Below are positions 17,422-26,336 of a stretch of DNA of 64,000 nt, in pieces; position 1 is the stretch's first letter, and every line of letters starts with the position of its first letter. Made by a program: the position numbers and the translations under genes. Source of the DNA: Okeania sp. SIO1I7 (GTDB taxonomy: Bacteria; Cyanobacteriota; Cyanobacteriia; Cyanobacteriales; Microcoleaceae); assembly GCA_010672585.1 (NCBI GenBank), contig JAAHGF010000008.1, positions 506,998-570,997 of the forward strand, in the 5' to 3' direction. The notes under the pieces were generated by a model, which was not told the DNA's origin, made no database searches, and saw only the letters and a list, made by a program, of their open reading frames with translations.

Positions 17422-20154
17422 ATGAACATAATCTTATGCCACACAACCGCAGACTTCGACGCCCTGGGTGCCGCTGTCGGACTAACACACCTCCACCCAG
17501 GTAGTCGCCTCGTAATAACTGGCGGTTGTCACCCCACCGTCAAACAATTCCTCGCTCTCCATCGAGACGAATTTGCCATCATCGAACGCCGCTCTGTCAA
17601 CCCAAAACAAATCCGCTCCATATTTATCGTAGATACTCAAACACGCTCCCGACTCGGAAAAACTGCCGAATGGTTAGACTTACCCCACCTATCAGAAATT
17701 ATCATCTACGACCATCACTGTGAAACTCAAACCGATATTCCAGCTACCCAAACTTATATAGAAGCAGTCGGAGCAACCACAACTCTAATCACAGAAAAAC
17801 TCCAGACTCTCCAAAATAAACCCACCCCGGTCTTAACTCCAGCAGAAGCAACAATTATGGCTTTAGGTATCCATGCTGATACTGGTTCCCTGACTTTTGA
17901 CCATACAACACCACGAGATGCAGCAGCTTTAGCATGGTTAATGCAGCAAGGGGCAAGTTTACCTGCGATCGCCGAATATATTCAACCTGGTTTGTCACAA
18001 CAACTGCAAGATTTATTGAAAATAGCTCTGGAAAATATCCAACGCTCCACAGTGAGAAATTATCAAATAGGGTCGATACTATTACACACAGATGAATATG
18101 TTCCCGGTTTATCCAGTTTAGCTTCTAGTTTAATAGACCTCACAGAAATAGACGCTCTCCTCCTAGCTCATACCCACCCCCTCAAAGACACAACAGAAAA
18201 AAGCTTAACTATTATCGGGCGATCGCGTATTTCAGATACTAACCTCAGCGAACTATTACAACCCCTCGGTGGTGGAGGTCATCAACGAGCAGCAGCAGTT
18301 ACTCTCCGAGACAGTAACCCTGAAGTAACCCTGGAAAAACTGGTAGACCAACTCAAAAATCAAATTCCTCAACCTCCCACCGCCAGAGATTTGATGTCAT
18401 CTCCAGTTCGCACCATTCCTCCAGAGACATCTATAGAAGAAGCTCACCGCATACTATTACGTTACGGTCATTCCGGTTTGTCAGTAGTAGACTCATCCAG
18501 AAAATTAGTCGGAATTATTACTCGGCGAGATATTGACATCGCCCTCCACCATGGTTTTAGTCATGCTCCAGTCAAAGGTTACATGACTCCCCAACTCAAA
18601 ACTATTTCCCCAGAAACCACCCTCCCAGAAATTGAAGAATTGATGGTGACATACGATATTGGGCGGTTGCCAGTGTTGGAAAATAACCGTTTAGTCGGAA
18701 TTGTCACCCGCACCGACGTTTTACGAGAATTGCATCAACAACAACGCCCTCAAAACGAACAACTTGGTTGTATTCCTGGTGAAACTTGTAAATCAGTTGC
18801 CGAACTTTTACAAGAACGTCTTGCACCTCAACTTTGGCAACTACTCACCTGTGTTGCTGAGTTGGCAGAAAAACGAGGTTGGCAATTATATCTAATTGGT
18901 GGAGGGGTGCGAGATTTATTATTATCAAAATTTGATGAGACTCTACTGTTGACAGATATTGATTTAGTTGTAGATGGTTGTCACTCTGAGAAAACAGAAA
19001 AAGCTCCTGCGGTAGAGTTGGCAAAAGCACTGCAAAAAATTTACCCGACAGCACGTTTGGAAGTTCACGGTCAATTTCAAACTGCTGCCCTACTTTGGCA
19101 TAACGACCTTGTGTTAGACTCTCTGTGGATAGATATTGCTACTGCTCGCACAGAATTTTATCCCTATCCAGCAGCTAACCCAGAAGTTGAAGCAAGTTCA
19201 ATTCGTCAAGACTTGTATCGTCGGGATTTTACTATTAATGCTTTGGCAGCACGACTGACTGAACCTCGTGCTGGAGAATTGCTTGATTTTTTTGGTGGGG
19301 TGTTAGATTTGCAGGTGAAACAGATGCGGGTGTTGCACGCTAATAGTTTTATTGAAGACCCGACTCGTATTTATCGAGCGGTGCGGTTTGCGGTGAGATT
19401 GGGGTTTGAGATTGAAGGGAAAACGGAGGAATATATCCGTTACGCTATTAATAGTGGGGTTTATGACCGCGAAAATTTTGGGAAGGCAGAAAAAAATAGA
19501 AGGGTGCCTGCTTTGGAAACTCGACTCAAAAGTGAGTTGAAATATATTCTGCAAGCTAATTATTGGAAACCTGCTTTAGGGTTATTGGGAAATTTGGGGG
19601 CGTTACGTTGTATTCATCGCACTTTGGAGTTAGACCGGAAATTGTGGCGACAGGTATGTTTGGTGGATAGGTGTTTGCAACGTTTTGATGCTCAGAAAAG
19701 TCTATCTCACTGGCAAATGCGGTTGGAGGTTTTGATTGCTTATTTGGAGTCTGAATACCGGGGTTTAGTGGGGAAAAATTTGCAGTTACCTGTGGATAGT
19801 GTGAAGCGACTGGAGCAGTTGGAGTTGGCAAAGGGTAAGGTGATGGAGAGTTTGCCAGAATGTAATAGTCCGAGTCAGGTAGTGTGGTTGTTGCGGAAGT
19901 ACGACTTGCCGATGTTGATTTTAATTGCGGTACAATGCGAGCGTTGGGTGCGACGTAAGGTTTGGCAATATTTGACTCAGTGGGCGAATATTAAACCTGT
20001 TTTGAATGGAAATGATTTGAAGGAGATGGGTTATAAACCGGGGCGTGAGTTTAAGTTAATGTTGGACGATATTTTGACTGCTACTTTGGATGGGGTGATG
20101 AGCGATCGCTCTGATGCTGAGAAGTTTTTAGCTAGGTATTATCCTCTTCGGTAG
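17422..20154 (+). CDS. DHH-CBS-CBS-tRNA nucleotidyltransferase fusion
   Basis: A 910-residue multidomain protein. Residues 1-300 are a DHH/DHHA1 phosphoesterase (DFDALGA at about 12-18, DHHC at about 97, GGGGHQRAAA near 284). Residues about 320-435 are two CBS domains (DLMSSPVRTIPPE..., MTPQLKTISPE...). Residues about 465-900 are a class II poly(A)/CCA nucleotidyltransferase with GGGVRDLLL and the catalytic DIDLVV pair, then RRDFTINALA and EDPTRIYRAVRF. This architecture is known in cyanobacteria and Aquifex, where the tRNA 3' end is matured by separate CC- and A-adding enzymes; this one is probably the A-adding or CCA-adding enzyme. Intact, monocistronic. Confidence 0.9.
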   Translation: MNIILCHTTADFDALGAAVGLTHLHPGSRLVITGGCHPTVKQFLALHRDEFAIIERRSVNPKQIRSIFIVDTQTRSRLGKTAEWLDLPHLSEIIIYDHHCETQTDIPATQTYIEAVGATTTLITEKLQTLQNKPTPVLTPAEATIMALGIHADTGSLTFDHTTPRDAAALAWLMQQGASLPAIAEYIQPGLSQQLQDLLKIALENIQRSTVRNYQIGSILLHTDEYVPGLSSLASSLIDLTEIDALLLAHTHPLKDTTEKSLTIIGRSRISDTNLSELLQPLGGGGHQRAAAVTLRDSNPEVTLEKLVDQLKNQIPQPPTARDLMSSPVRTIPPETSIEEAHRILLRYGHSGLSVVDSSRKLVGIITRRDIDIALHHGFSHAPVKGYMTPQLKTISPETTLPEIEELMVTYDIGRLPVLENNRLVGIVTRTDVLRELHQQQRPQNEQLGCIPGETCKSVAELLQERLAPQLWQLLTCVAELAEKRGWQLYLIGGGVRDLLLSKFDETLLLTDIDLVVDGCHSEKTEKAPAVELAKALQKIYPTARLEVHGQFQTAALLWHNDLVLDSLWIDIATARTEFYPYPAANPEVEASSIRQDLYRRDFTINALAARLTEPRAGELLDFFGGVLDLQVKQMRVLHANSFIEDPTRIYRAVRFAVRLGFEIEGKTEEYIRYAINSGVYDRENFGKAEKNRRVPALETRLKSELKYILQANYWKPALGLLGNLGALRCIHRTLELDRKLWRQVCLVDRCLQRFDAQKSLSHWQMRLEVLIAYLESEYRGLVGKNLQLPVDSVKRLEQLELAKGKVMESLPECNSPSQVVWLLRKYDLPMLILIAVQCERWVRRKVWQYLTQWANIKPVLNGNDLKEMGYKPGREFKLMLDDILTATLDGVMSDRSDAEKFLARYYPLR

Positions 20155-20169
20155 CATCAGTGTAATTTA

Positions 20170-20337
20170 GATGGGGGGATGGGGAACCCACCCCTGACCC
20201 CTCCGGTGGAGGGGAATTTGGGGAGATGGGGAGATGGGAACCCACCCCTGACCCCTCCGGTGGAGGGGAATTTGGGGAGATGGGGAGATGGGAACCCACC
20301 CCTGACCCCTCCGGTGGAGGGGAATTTGGGGAGATGG
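20170..20337. repeat. three 54-bp tandem repeats
   Basis: Units begin with AACCCACCCCTGACCCCTCC at 20185, 20239 and 20293, each followed by GGTGGAGGGGAATTTGGGG and GAGATGG. They embed the dispersed palindrome seen at 23442, 40455, 40795, 42615, 51098 and 51330. Confidence 0.95.
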
Positions 20338-20681
20338 TCTGATTTAATATTGTTTAATATTGAAGTGTCGATAGAATTATAAATATATACTGTATAACCG
20401 GATTCTATATAACGTAATAATCAGGGTTTTAAGCTTTTAGAAAACTCCAAAAATCAAAAATAAAATCAATTATCGTACATAAATTATAAGTTCTTTCCCC
20501 CTATTCCCTATTCCCTATTCCCTATTTTCTGGAGATGTCTATTGATTGTGAGGGTATTTAACCGGATTTGATATAACTAGATAAAATGTAGATTGGCTGG
20601 AGTAACAGTTAATGTAAATAGTTAATTCTATTTTTCATTTTTAAGCTTAAATCAAATTTAGGATATTTATGAGGAAAAAAA
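20338..20681. other. intergenic region
   Basis: AT-rich spacer with a CCCTATTCCCTATTCCCTATT tract near 20505. The sequence ATAACCGGATTCTATAT at about 20392 recurs near 21375 before the paralogous downstream gene, so part of the upstream region was duplicated together with that gene. No gene was seen. Confidence 0.6.
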
Positions 20682-20942
20682 ATGGCAATTGATGATGATT
20701 TTTTGTACCCCCGCAGTCGATATCAAGGTGATTTTACCCCTAAAAACTTAGTATTTAATTCAAATCTGCAAGAATTTGCTCAACGAGTAAGTATAATTTG
20801 CGGTTTAGAAACTGGTGGAAAAATTTCTCCTGAAGAAGCTTACGAGCAAATCAAAGAACTTTGGAAACAGTTGAAAAATTCTAAGAAAAATTTAGGAATA
20901 GGTACAGACCCTGAAAATAATTCAGACCATAAAAATATTTGA
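20682..20942 (+). CDS. small conserved cyanobacterial protein (copy 1)
   Basis: An 86-residue soluble, helical protein beginning MAIDDDFLYPRSRYQGDFTP, with the recognisable core NLVFNSNLQEFAQRVSIICG and GKISPEEAYEQIKELWKQLK. It is clearly homologous to the 76-residue gene 0.9 kb downstream. I recall such proteins as a cyanobacteria-only family of unknown function (possibly DUF7219). A GAGGAAAAAAA purine tract precedes the ATG as ribosome-binding site. No functional claim can be made. Confidence 0.75.
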   Translation: MAIDDDFLYPRSRYQGDFTPKNLVFNSNLQEFAQRVSIICGLETGGKISPEEAYEQIKELWKQLKNSKKNLGIGTDPENNSDHKNI

Positions 20943-21827
20943 TTATACAATTAGATCAAGCTTACTTGAAGATTAATAATTCATAGAGGAGTGGTATAAA
21001 ATTTTCCTAAAATATGATTTTGTACAGCTCTTCTTTTCCATGATTAAAAACTAGATTTTTAAGGAAGAAGGAAGAGGGAAGAAGGCTTTAGTTATCTAGA
21101 ACAGAAGACTTAAAAGTCCAAAAAAACTTAAATTTTTTGTAGATATTCACCCTTGGGTTTACACAAACGATAAAGTGCGGACATGATATGACTAATTATG
21201 TATGTCCGTCTACTTAAATCTCAAAAAGTAACTGAAAAAAGCTGATTCTGTTACTGCAACAAATCAGATAAAATCAGTTTGAATACCTATTATATAGTTG
21301 GGAGAGATAGGAAGATGGGGAGGTGGGGAAATTGAATATTGAAGTGTGGATAGAATTATCAACATATACTTTATAACCGGATTCTATATCAAAGTTATTT
21401 CTTTGTAGATTCAACTCTAGAAACTTTAACAATTATATCTACTAAATCCAAGAGTAAAAGTACTTTCAATAATTAATAATTAATAATTATTAATTATTGA
21501 AAACGGATAGGATTGACTAATTATGAAAAATTTTTCTCTCTTGGTCGATTGGATATGGCGAGGAGACCGTTCCCTCCGGGACGCTACGCGAACGCCATCC
21601 CATCCTACGGAATGCTCCGCAAACGACCGCTTGTTTCTCCACAGCGAGTGAGAGGCTTTAAACCTTAATTATTCGGTAAAGAAGTATATTGATTTGACAA
21701 AAAGTTAATAGTTATTAACTCAAATCAAAGACTTTAAAAATTGGCAAATCAAAATTGATATAATATGCTTTATATTAAGAGAAAAAATAAACTTAAAATT
21801 TTTGAAATAAACTAAGGAACAGCAGAA
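20943..21827. other. intergenic region with repeat mosaics
   Basis: It contains a GAAGGAAGAGGG tract at 21061-21085, GGCTTTAGTTATCTAG at 21085 (the same words as the 44-bp array at 37211), and one end of MITE family D (CGGACATGATAT at 21178). It also holds AATTAATAATTAATAATT microsatellites at about 21470-21500 and a mosaic repeat 21540-21660 (TCTCTTGGTCGATTGGATATGG...GGAATGCTCCGCAAACGACCGC). No gene was seen. Confidence 0.6.
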
Positions 21828-22058
21828 ATGAAAAAGGGTGAATTTCTATATCCACAAAGTCCCTATTACGGACAAGCAACTCCAGCAAATATCAATTTCA
21901 ATGCGAAATTACAAGAATTTTCTCATAAAATAAGTTATATCAGTGGTTTACAAACATCAGGAAAAATTTCAATAAGCTCTGCTTATCTACAGATTCAGGA
22001 ACTATGGGAACAGCTGGAAAAAATCAAGAAAGATTCAGGTTTTTCTCAACAATCTTAA
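21828..22058 (+). CDS. small conserved cyanobacterial protein (copy 2)
   Basis: A 76-residue paralogue of the gene at 20682: FLYPQSPYYGQATPANINFN aligns with FLYPRSRYQGDFTPKNLVFN, and QEFSHKISYISGLQTSGKIS with the corresponding core. The C-terminus is shorter. Function unknown. The two copies are in tandem, separated by repeats, and lie downstream of the convergent phnF gene, whose 3' end is 11 bp away. Confidence 0.75.
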   Translation: MKKGEFLYPQSPYYGQATPANINFNAKLQEFSHKISYISGLQTSGKISISSAYLQIQELWEQLEKIKKDSGFSQQS

Positions 22059-22068
22059 ATATTCAAGC

Positions 22069-22824
22069 TCATTCATTTTCAAAGACCAACTCCATCCGAT
22101 CGCCTCTAAATCTAGTCACCCCATATTCAATAATATTGCCATCCTGATTGACATTAATTGACTCTGCTAACAAAATAGGATGATTCAGAGGAACTTCCAA
22201 CAGAGAAGCATCTTCATGTCTGACTATACGAGCATAAACATGAGTTGTACGACGAATATGATCGCTATTATATTTTTCCCTTAACAACTGAGAAATTGAA
22301 CCTTTCTCTTGCAAAAATCCAATTGCTTCCTCCTGTATAATTCCTGGAAAACGAGCTAAAGGAAAATGACTACTACAAATATTAATAGGTTGATCGTCTG
22401 CAAATGCTAAACGTTCAATTAAAGCTACAGGAGTACCTATTTCTACTTCTAATCCTTTAGCAATAGAAGCATCAGCAGATATTTCAACCACTTGCAATAA
22501 TCTAAAACGAGGCTTTTGGCCTTGGGCCATAAGAGTTTGATTATAGCGTACCCTTTTACCTATAAAATACTTAATGGGTGTACCAACGACAAAAGTCCCA
22601 CGACCTCGGTCCACTCTCACTAACCCTTCAATTTTGAGAATGGCGATTGCCCTACGCAATGTATGACGGTTAACAGAAAAATATTCGCTCAGTTGAGCTT
22701 CAGTTGGTAACTTATCTCCTACTTTATAGATTCCTTGATGAATATTTTGGCGTAATTCTTCAGCAATTCGAGTATAAACTGGTAATACTTCACGGCTCAT
22801 GGCATCTTGAATATATTTAGACAT
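22069..22824 (-). CDS. phnF: GntR/HutC-family regulator PhnF
   Basis: A 251-residue regulator. Residues about 15-80 are a GntR winged helix (YTRIAEELRQNIHQGIYKVG, LPTEAQLSEYFSVNRHTLRRAI, VRVDRGRGTFV). Residues about 95-250 are the UTRA ligand-binding domain (LEVEIGTPVALIERLAFADDQPI...). The match to PhnF, together with its position beside phnGHIJKLM, supports control of phosphonate use, probably as a repressor relieved by a phosphonate or intermediate. It is divergent from phnG, but an IS605 element now separates them. An inverted AATATTT...AAATATT lies about 10 bp upstream of its start and could be an operator. Confidence 0.9.
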   Translation of the reverse strand: MSKYIQDAMSREVLPVYTRIAEELRQNIHQGIYKVGDKLPTEAQLSEYFSVNRHTLRRAIAILKIEGLVRVDRGRGTFVVGTPIKYFIGKRVRYNQTLMAQGQKPRFRLLQVVEISADASIAKGLEVEIGTPVALIERLAFADDQPINICSSHFPLARFPGIIQEEAIGFLQEKGSISQLLREKYNSDHIRRTTHVYARIVRHEDASLLEVPLNHPILLAESINVNQDGNIIEYGVTRFRGDRMELVFENE

Positions 22825-23129
22825 ATTTATGTTTAATATTTTTACAGTTTAGATAAATATTGTGGAGCAGCCAACAATTATCAAGGGCAATAGGCACAGG
22901 AGTATGAGTCAAAAGTCAAAAGTCAAAAGTCAAAATTTAATTTTTATAGACTCAAAACTTTGATGCCACAGTAATTTCAGATATTGGCTTTGAAACTATT
23001 TGTGACATCTTTAAAGTTAATTGGGATTAGTCATAGAGGTTTAACCCCCCACCCCCTAAATTGCCAGAAATGATTTTGAGAAATAGGCGTTTACTCGATC
23101 ATTGAATACTAATATTTTGACCAGAAAAA
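22825..23129. other. phnF upstream region
   Basis: It contains the inverted AATATTT-13 bp-AAATATT (about 22836-22862) next to the phnF start and an AAAAGTCAAAAGTCAAAAGTC microsatellite (22913-22935), then the left end of the IS605 element. No ORF. Confidence 0.5.
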
Positions 23130-23219
23130 TGGGTTTCAAGCCTCGCCCTTCTAGGGCGACTTTTTAGTTTATTTTTGTCTATAAATATGTTATTATATTA
23201 TTAGTTTAAAAGTCAAGTT

Positions 23220-24419
23220 ATGAAAGCTAGATTTAAGTACCGTATATATCCAACCCCGGGACAAAAATACCGATTAGCCAAGCTATTTGGCTGTGTCCGT
23301 GTGGTTTGGAATGATAGTCTAGCTTTCTGCCAACAGAGGTATAAATCAGGAGAAAAGAAATCTACTAATTCAGAACTACAAAAGCTTTTTATTACTCAGT
23401 CTAAAAAGACTGAAGAAAGAGAATGGTTGTCAGAGGTTTCTACCCACCCCTCTGCTCCCCTCCCAGGAGGGGATGGGGGTGGGTGCAATCATTGAATGAT
23501 TTAAACCAGGCGTTGCTCTAACTTTTTTAAATCAACTCAAGGCAAGAGAAAAGGTAGGCCTGTTAGACCTCCTAAATTTAAAAGTAGGAAATCAAAGCAA
23601 ACTGCTAGGTTTAGAAAGGGTGGCTTTAAGATTGGTCAGCATAAAGTTTATTTAGCTAAGATTGGAAAACTAAAAATAGTTTGGTCAAGGGAGTTACCTG
23701 CTCCTCCATCATCAGTAACAGTAATCAAAGATTCAGCTCATAGATATTTCTTGAGTTTTGTAGTAGAAATACAACCAGAAGTCTTACCTAAAACTGATAA
23801 TTCAGTAGGTATAGATTTAGGTATTAAAACCTTTGCTACATTCAGCGACGGTACAAAGGTTGATGCTCCTAAGCCACTAAAGAAACGAATTAATAAATTA
23901 AGAAAGTTAAGTAAGTCTTTATCTCATAAAACTAAAGGGTCTAAAAGGTATGAAAAAGCAAGGGTTAGAGTTGCTAAGTTCCATGGCAAACTGAAAGATA
24001 CAAGGACAGATTTTCTACATAAATTATCTACTGAAATAATTCGTGAAAACCAAACAATTATTTTAGAAGATTTAAACGTTTCTGGAATGGTTAAAAACCG
24101 TAAGTTATCTAGAGCAATATCTGATTTAGGTTGGAGACAATTCCGGACATTCTTAGAAGGAAAAGCAGAAAAATATGGCCGTGATTTTAGAGTAATTAGT
24201 CGTTGGGAGCCCACATCCCAAGTTTGTTCAAATTGTGGCTTTAAAGGAGGGAAGCTAAACCTTCAGGTGCGAGAATGGGAGTGTCTCAATTGTGGTGCAA
24301 AACATGATAGAGACGAGAACGCAGCAATAAATATATTAGTCGCGGGCGGGCAGTCCGAGACAAAAAACGGACGTGGAGGCAAGCGTAAGACTACCGCCTA
24401 CGGTAGCAGCAGTCAATGA
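23220..24419 (+). pseudogene. tnpB pseudogene (canonical zinc-finger type)
   Basis: Frame 1 (23220-23441) gives the N-terminus MKARFKYRIYPTPGQKYRLA through EREWLSEVS, then runs into a 43-bp palindromic insertion and stops. QSLNDLNQA follows, then another frameshift at about 23519. From about 23531 a continuous frame gives NFFKSTQGKRKGRPV... through VGIDLGIKTFATF (RuvC-I), IILEDLNVSGM (RuvC-II Glu), CSNCG...CLNCG (zinc ribbon) and DRDENAAINIL (RuvC-III). Catalytic residues survive, but the N-terminus is split by at least two lesions, so no full-length protein can be made. Confidence 0.85.
23442..23484. repeat. 43-bp palindromic dispersed repeat inside tnpB
   Basis: It runs ACCCACCCCTCTGCTCCCC-TCCCAGGAGGGGATGGGGGTGGGT as a near-palindrome. 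It replaces a few codons of tnpB and belongs to the same family as sequences at 20185, 40455, 40795, 42615, 51098 and 51330. Confidence 0.85.
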
Positions 24420-24606
24420 AGTGTCAACCCACCGAGGAGCTTAGGCTCGGTAGGAATCCCCGTGCCTTTAGGCCGGGGAGGATGTCAACATAATGACCAT
24501 CGCAATGTAACAGTTAGTTTTTTTGAATGAAAAGTATATATCTATTATATATTGGAATATGTATAGACAAATATTGCTCTGGTTAATTGGACTGGAAAAC
24601 TAATCT

Positions 24607-25050
24607 ATGGACATTCAAAGGGAAATGCGACAGGGATGGATGAAAACCTTAGCCAAATCTAATTTGAAGCAGTTAGAGACAAAAGTAGCAGAGATAGGCA
24701 AATTGCCTGTATACAACTTTATAAGGCCACCAGAAATAGGTCTGACAATGGTACGAGGTCGCGCTGGTGGGACGGGACAAATATTTAATCTAGGGGAAAT
24801 AACGATTACTCGTTGTGCAGTCAAGATAGAGGATGTTATGGGTTTTGGTTATGTGGCAGGGCGATCGCATCGTCATGCTGAACTTGCTGCTCTGTGCGAT
24901 GGTTTAATGCAACTGCCTGAATGGCATGATATTGTAAAGTCTGTCGTTCTTGAATTTATTGAAGCAGAAGTTAATCAACAAAAGGAAGTTCAACAACTAC
25001 AAACAGAAGCTACGAAAGTTAATTTTTTTACTATTGCCAGAGGGGACTAA
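24607..25050 (+). CDS. phnG: C-P lyase core subunit PhnG
   Basis: A 147-residue protein. MDIQREMRQGWMKTLAKSN at the start and VRGRAGGTGQIFNLGEITITR, then GFGYVAGRSHRHAELAALCDGL, are characteristic of PhnG. PhnG is a structural subunit of the PhnGHIJ core. Length matches the E. coli protein (150). It is the first gene of the cluster, about 120 bp downstream of the IS605 right end, so any native promoter lies in that short stretch or has been displaced. Confidence 0.95.
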   Translation: MDIQREMRQGWMKTLAKSNLKQLETKVAEIGKLPVYNFIRPPEIGLTMVRGRAGGTGQIFNLGEITITRCAVKIEDVMGFGYVAGRSHRHAELAALCDGLMQLPEWHDIVKSVVLEFIEAEVNQQKEVQQLQTEATKVNFFTIARGD

Positions 25051-25445
25051 TCAATTTTTGTGTGAGGTGTATTATCAATGGATAATGGATAATTGATAAT
25101 TGATAATTGATAATTGCTTAATTTGGTCTAAGACCTCTTCATTTATGAAGAAAATAAAAAGAAAATATTTTCCTTAAGTTTAATCCTATCCGCTTACAAA
25201 TTCAAGCTTTATTCTTAAAAAGAAAAAGAGTAAAAGTGAAGTTATTCAACCATGAAACCTAGAATACTATTTGCTTTTAAGTCATTAAAATCTAGAGGCG
25301 GTATACAGCAATTATCAAAAATAAAATTTTATAGCAGTCGAAGGAAAGGTTAGGACAAATCAAAAACTTAAAACTAACACAAAGCTAAGATTTTTCTTTA
25401 TTTTTTCTTCCTTCTTTCTTCTTCCTTCTTTCTTCTTCCTTTTTT
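25051..25445. other. phnG-phnH spacer
   Basis: About 395 bp, unusually long for a phn operon. It contains GATAATTGATAATTGATAATTG microsatellite and a TTCTTCCTTCTTTCTTCTTCC tract directly before the phnH start. No gene was seen. Confidence 0.6.
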
Positions 25446-26039
25446 ATGATTACTAAACTACCGGGATTACCTGATATTGTACATGATTCTCAAATAACTT
25501 TTATCAATCTACTAAATGCTTTATCTTATCCAGGAAGACAGCAACAAATAGATGCTAAATTAACACCACCATCTGACTTGAATATAGCTTGTGCTGCTGC
25601 CTGTTTAACAATGTTAGATTTGGAAACAAAAGTATGGTTAAGTTCAGATTTTCATCAAGATGTAAAAGCTTGGTTATTGTTTCACACAGGTTGTCATTTT
25701 ACCGAAAATTCTCAAATTGCTGACTTTGCTGTAATTAAGAATATTCAAACTATTCCCAACCTATCAAATTTTCATCATGGTACAGCAGAAGAACCAGAAA
25801 ATTCAACTACTTTATTTGTGCAAGGAGCGAATTTAGAATCGGGGGATAAAGTAATATTAACTGGACCGGGAATTTTAGAAGAAATAGCAATTTCAATTCC
25901 GAAATTACCGGATTTTTTCTGGTCTGAATGGGAAGTTAACTTTAACAATTATCCTCTGGGAGTAGATATATTTTTCTTTGCTCAAAATACAGTTATTGGT
26001 TTACCAAGAACAACTAAAAGTAGATTAGTAAAAATGTAA
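25446..26039 (+). CDS. phnH: C-P lyase core subunit PhnH
   Basis: A 197-residue protein (E. coli PhnH is 194) opening with LPGLPDIVHDSQITFINLLN and ALSYPGRQ, the typical PhnH start. Further matches are ACAAACLTMLDLETKVWLSS, GPGILEE and FFWSEWEVNFNNYPLGVDIFF near the end. PhnH has a PLP-transferase-like fold without the cofactor and binds PhnI/PhnJ in the core complex. Its ATG directly follows a pyrimidine-rich microsatellite, leaving no obvious ribosome-binding site. Confidence 0.95.
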   Translation: MITKLPGLPDIVHDSQITFINLLNALSYPGRQQQIDAKLTPPSDLNIACAAACLTMLDLETKVWLSSDFHQDVKAWLLFHTGCHFTENSQIADFAVIKNIQTIPNLSNFHHGTAEEPENSTTLFVQGANLESGDKVILTGPGILEEIAISIPKLPDFFWSEWEVNFNNYPLGVDIFFFAQNTVIGLPRTTKSRLVKM

Positions 26040-26050
26040 GCATTTCCTTA

Positions 26051-26202
26051 GAGGATATCTGAAAAGTTTTTTGATACTTGATTTTGCCCCCCTAACCCCC
26101 CAACTTTGGGGGGAACAAGAGTCAATTTGCTTCTAAAAGTCCCCCACAATTGGGGGATTTAGGGGGCTTGGATGTAGCAAATGGGACTTCTCAGACAACC
26201 TC
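26051..26202. mobile_element. 152-bp MITE, family B, between phnH and phnI
   Basis: Ends are GAGGATATCTGAAAAGTTTT and (opposite strand) GAGGTTGTCTGAGAAGTCCC, with a TTA duplication at 26048-26050 and 26203-26205. It is the same element, at the same length, as that at 11785-11936. It starts 12 bp after the phnH stop and lies in the operon. Confidence 0.8.
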
Positions 26203-26336
26203 TTAAGTTCTACTACATTTTTAACCAGAAAATTGAAACACAAGAACGACGAGTTTTAGTTATCAATTAAAGGTAATGAAGCTGATAGCTGAAGTGCTAA
26301 CCGCTGAATGCTTATTAAAAATTGAGGTAAAAAAAC

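Larger units (their letters stand above)
23130..24490 (+). mobile_element. IS200/IS605-type element with decayed tnpB
   Basis: The left end carries a hairpin (GCCTCGCCCTTCTAGGGCGAC, about 23140-23160) and the right end a hairpin (CCCCGTGCCTTTAGGCCGGGG, about 24458-24478), then GAGGATGTCAA, resembling the end of the element at 1175-2831. TnpA is absent. It sits between phnF and phnG, so it has separated the regulator from the operon. Confidence 0.75.

Noticed and set aside
18701-19831. Several ORFs in other frames of the nucleotidyltransferase fusion
   Set aside because: The main frame has full domain structure; the others show no motifs.
20179-20382. 67-codon ORF across the 54-bp repeats
   Set aside because: Translation is a threefold repeat of dispersed palindrome sequence with no native start context.
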